From the NCBI GenBank assembly GCA_032622095.1, contig CP136066.1, forward strand, positions 175,647,164 through 175,711,163: DNA of 64,000 nucleotides. Direction: 5' to 3'. Of this stretch, positions 58,142 through 64,000 are shown in pieces. The notes beneath the pieces are model-generated. The model was not told where the DNA came from and made no database searches. It saw only the letters and a program-made list of their open reading frames with translations. The DNA comes from Siphonodentalium dalli. Lineage: Eukaryota; Mollusca; Scaphopoda; Gadilida; Siphonodentaliidae. Position 1 is the first letter of the stretch. Every line of letters begins with the position of its first letter. The translations under genes and the position numbers were made by a program.

Positions 58142-59640
58142 CCAAAAAGAAAACAATGAAATTCTTTCTTTTTTTCTTCTGTTTTTTAAATAGTAAAAAA
58201 AAACCAATATTTTAAATATGATATTTTTTTCATTTTTTTTTCAAATTAAATTTTCAAAAACTATCGCTCTTATAACATCCACTGGGGTACCCAGAATCAC
58301 ATCAAATTTCATTGAAATCAGTCCGGGCGTCTGGGAGAAAAATTAGGAAGAGACAGATTAGCCTTGCCATTTGAAGGGTTAAACACCCCTATTACCTTGT
58401 TATTTCACATTCCCAATGAAACTTAATATCTTTGACAAATCATGGGACACCGTCACAGGTTCATATGATGTGTACCGATCCCCCATGGGCATCCACATTC
58501 CTGACTGTCAACCTAAACTATAATTTCAGATTATATGCGCGAGCGTATCATCGTAACTCTAAAGTCATTATTGGTGAACAATGTGTAATGATAGAAGACG
58601 CCAAGACAACAATAGATGGAATACTGGCGTTAGTTTATTTGTGATATCGTGTTTATGTAAGGGATTTCGTTTCAAATAATGATCAAAGTGAGGGTATCAG
58701 ATTGGTCTCGGTTCAATTGATTGTGTCACCCTTTCTACGTATATGGGTGTATAATTATGGTGTCAGGTACATTTGACCTAGCTGTATGCAACACCATGCA
58801 TACAGACAAAACACGTATGCGCAGGTCGCTAAGAAGGAACATTGCATGGAGCCGGTTCGTTCTGTAGTACATTTGTACAACAGCCTCGTGCGCTCTTCTG
58901 GTGTACATCGAAATGTTTTAGCTGGCATTCGGTGACTGGCTTCAATGTCATATACATGGTCACTTAAATGCCAAAATTAAGTTCAATTCTGACCTTCATA
59001 TATTTTGGGACATTCCTCCAATCAGAATATTAATATGTCGAAAACTACTTCAGATATACTAATCCATATCTATATTGAACATCCCTCAACAGTCAAAGGA
59101 GAGTGATCAGTTCTATACAAACGGTTGTTAAGGAGTACACTAAATAAAATGTGAGCATGGTTTATGAATCCTTCAAAAGACTATTATATGCAATTAATGG
59201 TTAAATACTGAGAATCAATATTGAAATAACTTTGTATCACGAAGGATGCTTGTTGTGTTGCCTCATTAATGGTCATTGGAACAAAATATTAGCTGATTAG
59301 TATGTGCATATATGATATCGTATTCGCGCAAAGTATAAAAACACTATTCTAGTTAATTTGGACTTTGATCGCGAAATTTCTAAAGAAAAACTTCCCCTTT
59401 TCCGACAATAAAAAGGCGGGTTTTTTTTCTCAAAATAGGCCTCTGCGCAGGCGGGAAGAAACAAACCCACTGTCGTCAGTTTGTCGATTAAAGTCACGTG
59501 GGTAAACATTTGACACCTGTGTGTAAAGTATAAGTACAACTCTAGTTGATATGTGCGTTTATTGAGCTGTAATTTCGTGTCAAATATCGTCTGATTTCCG
59601 GACCGGTATTCCGGGATATAGGACTATAAGGATTGGACCG
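58142..59640. other. Non-coding; end of the dispersed repeat and unique sequence
   Basis: 58255-58380 (ACATCCACTGGGGTACCC, GAAATCAGTCCGGGCGTC) looks like more of the dispersed repeat. GACCGGTATTCCGG occurs twice near 59600-59655. No gene recognised. Confidence 0.4.
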
Positions 59641-61135
59641 GTATTCCGGTCTCTCGGGTTCAAAGGGTTAAGAGGGACAAAGGCGCATAACTCCATCAAA
59701 ATCATTGACCCATTACAACATTCCAACTTGACCTGTGTTTTCTGAACTGTAAACAGTTTACACTCTGACAAGAAATTCTGTTCACGTTATCATCTGGATA
59801 ACCAAAATTTATTTATAAGTGTAAAAAGATGCATAACTCTGTCAAAAATCATCATGCTGTGATTCAATTTCGGTCGAACTTGACCTGTATTTTTTCAAAC
59901 GTTAATTAGTAATAATTACGTACCAGATCGAACAACATTGAACAAAACTTGATTTCTAAATCGAGCAAGAGGCAGAACGCAGTCAACAATCAACTTACAA
60001 TCACCAAATTAGAACATTACCTGACTGTATCTTTCCAAATATGAATAATGTACCAGATGCATGTATAAAAAAAATTCTGACTAGCGTTAATCGTCAAGTT
60101 ATCATCCCAAAAATTGTGGTTTCTAAGTTGAAAAGGGGCATAATTCAGACTGATAACTGCATCAACAAATATCAGACCGTAATAAAACATGACCGGACTT
60201 TAAACAAATTCAAATCTGATATGTGTGTTTTTACAACCAATACACACACGATTGAATATATAGCGAAATATACTGAAGGTTTCTCACCAGAATTCCCAAC
60301 TACACCTTTTACCGTACTCGGCCTCCGGGTCGCAGTTCGACTTTTAATCCGTCCCCAAAAATTCCCATTTCTATAAATAAAACGCCCATTGCCCATGTAT
60401 ACCAAGAATCAGCGAAACATTATATACGCGGAGCGCGAAATGGCCCTCATCAGTGCGTCCGTGTGTGTTCGGGAACGTACATGTACGTCCGTCCGGAACT
60501 TTGTCCAAGTCTGTATTCTGTCATTTTAAACTTGGCACATATATCAACCTGCATGGGAACCTGCGCACCTATGATGTTGAGTTCAGTCGGGGTCCTTTTG
60601 GCAGAGTTATTGCCGTTTTAGAACATAGCAATGTTTTATGTTTTTGTGTTAGAGTTATTAACCCTTTCTCGACAAATTGACGATGTGCAACATATTTAGT
60701 GAATATGTACTTTGCAGTCTACCGTACACTGCCATATAATTGCCTCAGATCTGTGGAGAAACACAGTGCAAGGCCATTAAAATTATTCATTCCACAACAC
60801 AGTTCCTGGGCACATACGCTATACTGTTTGTATCATATTGGAAATAACTCCACAAAAAAAGAGACAGACGTCATAATCATAGGTGCACAAGTTCCCATTG
60901 TACTAAATATATATGCCAAGTTTGAAAAATATTGACCTAAAAATGTAGGAATTAAAGCTCGTACATAATTATACATAAGTCGATAAAAGGGGGATAACTC
61001 CACTAAAACAAGTCAGACAGATGTCATAATCGCAGATGTCTGTGCCAAGTTTCAGGGCAAATGATCGAAACACGACTGAGAAAAACTCCGGACAAATTTG
61101 TGTCCATGGACGACAGACGGACGGACGACGCACAA
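59640..61135 (+). repeat. Diverged dispersed repeat with ATAACTC words
   Basis: Blocks with GCATAACTC, TCAAAAATCA and AACTTGACCTGT recur at about 59685 and 59825. GATAACTCCACTAAA and GTGCCAAGTTT occur at 60850-61070. The end is CCATGGACGACAGACGGACG, resembling other bivalve dispersed repeats in this window. Confidence 0.6.
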
Positions 61136-61189
61136 TTTTGTTGCTGGCTATATATAATAAAATTTTCTGCAGAGTTCTGGGCTATTCAG

Positions 61190-62830
61190 ACACCCGGATT
61201 CCAGTTTTCACTCATTTATTATTAAAAACGTATTGCCCTGGTAACATCAGAACCTGCCTATATATCCACCAGCAAATTATTAAATTTATTAATTATATCA
61301 AAGTCTTAAACTATAATTGATAAAACTCGGAATTGCTATAATAAGAATTGTCTGCATTAATTTGTTCTATCTTGTTGTGATGATTCCACAATTCTCTCAT
61401 GTTTAACACAAAACAGCATTTGTTTTACCCGAAAATCGAATCCCAGAAAATTTATGGACCCGATAATTATCTTATGGTAGGTGAACATGATCACACTTTG
61501 TTACTTAGTTAAATTCCTAACCAGAAATAGATGAGACTGTTATTTAGGCAGTTGGATTCCATTTTTTGTAACTGTTTCCATTTGAAGGTAACATCCGCAT
61601 GTTATGCACTCTATCAAAACTAATATGTTGATATATTATTCGTCTTGTTACTCTTCCACATAATTCAATTCGACTAATGGCCGATTCCATAGTTACAGTT
61701 AATATATAGAAATAAGGGAGGGTTTGTTGTTCCGATAGCCGGATTCCAGTTTTCACTGATTTTATTAATAAATAAAAACAAATAACCTTGGTAACCATTG
61801 ATCCTGCTTTAACGCCTTATTATATCTATTACTTACATCTCAATTGTTGACAAACGAAGCTGTTTTTTTAATAAATGGCATGCATAATAATTAATTATCC
61901 ATACCATGTTTTGATTGATATCAGAATTCTCTCATTTTTCACACAAAAAACTGTTTTTCTCCCAAAAACAAATCATAGAGCATTGCCATACTCCAAAGTT
62001 ATCTTACAAAATGTGAAAATGTCCACCCTCTATTGTTTAGTTGCGTTCCCATCCAATAATAGACGTAAATGCTATTTAGGTAGCTGGATTCCATTTTCAC
62101 TGGTTTGATTCACGAAAAAGCCTATTTTACCCCAAAATCAGAAATCGCTACAAGAAGGCAACACCGGCATGTTATCTGCTGTACCAATATGAAACTTTTG
62201 GTACATAACTAATCGTGTTACTCTTTCACATGATTCAATTCGAATTAGTGTCGATTCCGGTCCCCACTAATAAATGTGTAGGGCCTATATAGAAATATAT
62301 TAAAGGGATGCTACTCAGAGTACTCAATTCCAGTTTTCACTGATTATATTAATTCAAATCAGATTACCCTGGTAACCATAGAACCTGCCTTATTCCAAAA
62401 ACGCCGTATCAATTTATTATCTACATCTAACATTGAAACTGGGATTGTTTTTATAAATTGGAATGAATTAATGATGCATATCTTTTTGTGGTGGATTCCA
62501 GAATTATCTATTTTTTTCACACTCAAAGCGATTTTTACCCCAAAAAATAAACCTAGAACATTGACATACTTTTACAAAAGGTGAACATGTCCAACCTCTA
62601 TTGTTTGGTTGTGTTTGCACCCAAAAATAGATATAAATGTTATTTAGGCAGCTAGATTCCATTTTTCACTGTTTTTTTTCAAAGCTTATTTCACCTCAAA
62701 TTAAGAAATCGTACAACACTACACGAAAAGGCAACACCGGCATGTTATCCGCTGTATCAATACGGACATTTTGATATATAATTTAGTTTGTTAGTCTTCC
62801 ACTTGGTTGAACTCGCAAAATAACCCTCAA
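61190..62830. repeat. Tandem repeat of about 0.55-0.58 kb, three units
   Basis: GATTCCAGTTTTCACT anchors at about 61197, 61741 and 62325 (the last variant). Units share CCTGGTAACATCAGAACCTG-like text, ATTCTCTCATTTTTCACAC and GGCAACACCGGCATGTTATC. Confidence 0.85.
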
Positions 62831-63250
62831 TTTTGGTCCCAACTGATACACTGGTATATGTGTACTTTTCATTATTTGAGCTATATAAAATTCACACAGA
62901 CCAGCTAGTTTTGTTCTACAGTTCACTGCAAATTGTCAGAGAACTTAGAAGCGGCAATGTTTACATCCCATCGATTGATTTGCTCACAACTAAATGACAA
63001 ATATCGACACACGCCAAAAAATATAGTCCCCATTTTTTATTCCGAAAAGATGTGAGAAATGAATTATACATAATTTAACGATAACAATTTATTAGTATGT
63101 AACATGCGAAACATCCAGTAGAAAAACGCTTTCTGTAAACGACAAAATGCAATAATGAAATCATAGTCCGCCTGTTCTTGATACGTGTTGAAACTTAATG
63201 TGATCAGCCGCTATAGACCGGAAATGATCACCGAGAGGGTAAAACTATTG
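62831..63250. other. No gene identified
   Basis: Nothing recognised. Confidence 0.4.
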
Positions 63251-63252
63251 TG

Positions 63253-63359
63253 TTAACCATCGCATCGGTCAGTGTTATCCATCGCCTCGGTCAGTGTTAT
63301 CCATCGCCTCGGTCAGTGTTATCCATCGCCTCGGTCAGTGTTATCCATCGCCTCGGTCC
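63253..63359. repeat. 22-bp tandem repeat, five units
   Basis: GTTATCCATCGCCTCGGTCA plus GT, exact in four units; the first has AACC and GCA variants. No spacers. Confidence 0.95.
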
Positions 63360-63823
63360 CAAGCGATTGATATAACGTTCTGCCCCATGGTGATTTCCCA
63401 CTATTTAATGAGAAAGCATATAATATAAAGCGTTTATCTAACAAATACATACAAAATTGTACCCAGTATTTCGGAGGCTTAACATGATACAATCGCTGTG
63501 GGGAACTATTATTGTTCACGGTGGAGTCCATCATGATTCTGAATACTTCTACGAGCATATATCATGGGCATGTGTATATTGAAATGACATATTTAGCCTT
63601 GATATACACAAAACAGCAATTTAGGTCCCGAAAATATTGCTGCCAAAATTGCCGGATCTCGAGAACATTACAATGGTAGAAACGCTTGAATATTCGACCA
63701 AGTTGGTAAATAAGAACGAACTATAAACACTTCTGCTCCTTAAATATAGAAACGCCATTCGAACATATCCATCTGAAGGATTTCTGATATCCACAAAAAA
63801 ATGAAACAAATACCCTATGTGTT
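63360..63823. other. No gene identified
   Basis: Small minus-strand frames only, none with a recognisable domain. Confidence 0.4.
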
Positions 63824-63827
63824 TTAA

Positions 63828-64000
63828 GACACGGTTGGCATTGGAGGTGGGTATCCTGTGAAAATATCTCCACCCGTCAAAAACCGCCACAAACAGAAAG
63901 AACATCAAAATGTAGATAGACTTTGTCCGTATACAAATAAGAAATATCGCATAAACAGTATGTTATTGTCATATTTGTTACCATTGTTATGTAAACAAAA
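63828..64000 (+). mobile_element. TTAA-type element, cut by window end
   Basis: TTAA at 63824-63827, then GACACGGTTGGCATTGGAGG and CGTCAAAAACCGCCACAAAC, matching the ends of the 12328 and 27280 elements. It runs off the right edge. Confidence 0.75.

Noticed and set aside
63253-63359. Regular short repeats as a CRISPR array
   Set aside because: The 22-bp units abut without spacers and the genome is eukaryotic.

Overview
This is a eukaryotic, repeat-dominated window. No operons, tRNAs, rRNAs or CRISPR arrays were seen. Host coding sequence is sparse: one exon of a Mab-21/cGAS-like nucleotidyltransferase gene, broken into two pieces about 33.7 kb apart, and one exon resembling the C-terminus of the lysosomal thioesterase PPT2. 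The repeat content suggests a lophotrochozoan, most likely a bivalve mollusc: CR1/Jockey-like and Tx1-like LINEs, Helitrons, many TIR-bearing MITEs, a tRNA-type SINE with a GACGTTAAACCCC tail, and dispersed repeats ending in GGACGGACGACGGACG. This placement is inference; no species is assigned.

Layout. 1-6.8 kb: MITEs and a head-to-tail Helitron array (1227-3378). 6.9-11.1 kb: an inverted repeat entered by a full-length CR1-like LINE (7447-10708) with a 10-bp target duplication. 11.4-13.0 kb: duplicated TTAA-type MITEs. 13317-15514: a hAT-type element with an 8-bp target duplication that carries a non-transposase, glutamine-rich reading frame.

17.15-51.73 kb is a nested structure. The Mab-21 exon (17150-17418, resuming at 51147) is interrupted by material flanked by a 16-bp direct repeat. 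It begins with poly-T, as expected for a minus-strand retroelement. A minus-strand Tx1-like LINE lies inside this interval and is itself cut in two: endonuclease half at 48628-50228, reverse transcriptase half at 21.7-23.98 kb. The cut falls at one codon, with TTA on both sides of a 24.66-kb insertion. That insertion contains Helitrons, MITEs, a 5.2-kb imperfect palindrome (29537-34739) with inverted 21-bp minisatellites, the PPT2-like exon, a SINE and a direct-repeat-bounded element (43323-45112). The same repeat end occurs at 26404 and 48641, so the inner 22 kb may have arrived by recombination or may reflect a misassembly.

51.8-64 kb is mostly non-coding: direct repeats, a TA-flanked element, minisatellites, a piggyBac-type MITE, a 0.56-kb tandem array, a 22-bp tandem array, and a TTAA element running off the right edge. 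Apart from the two gene fragments, the proteins recognised here serve transposition. Several insertions carry their own proof, because an uninterrupted copy of the target lies nearby (7447, 12328, 20006).
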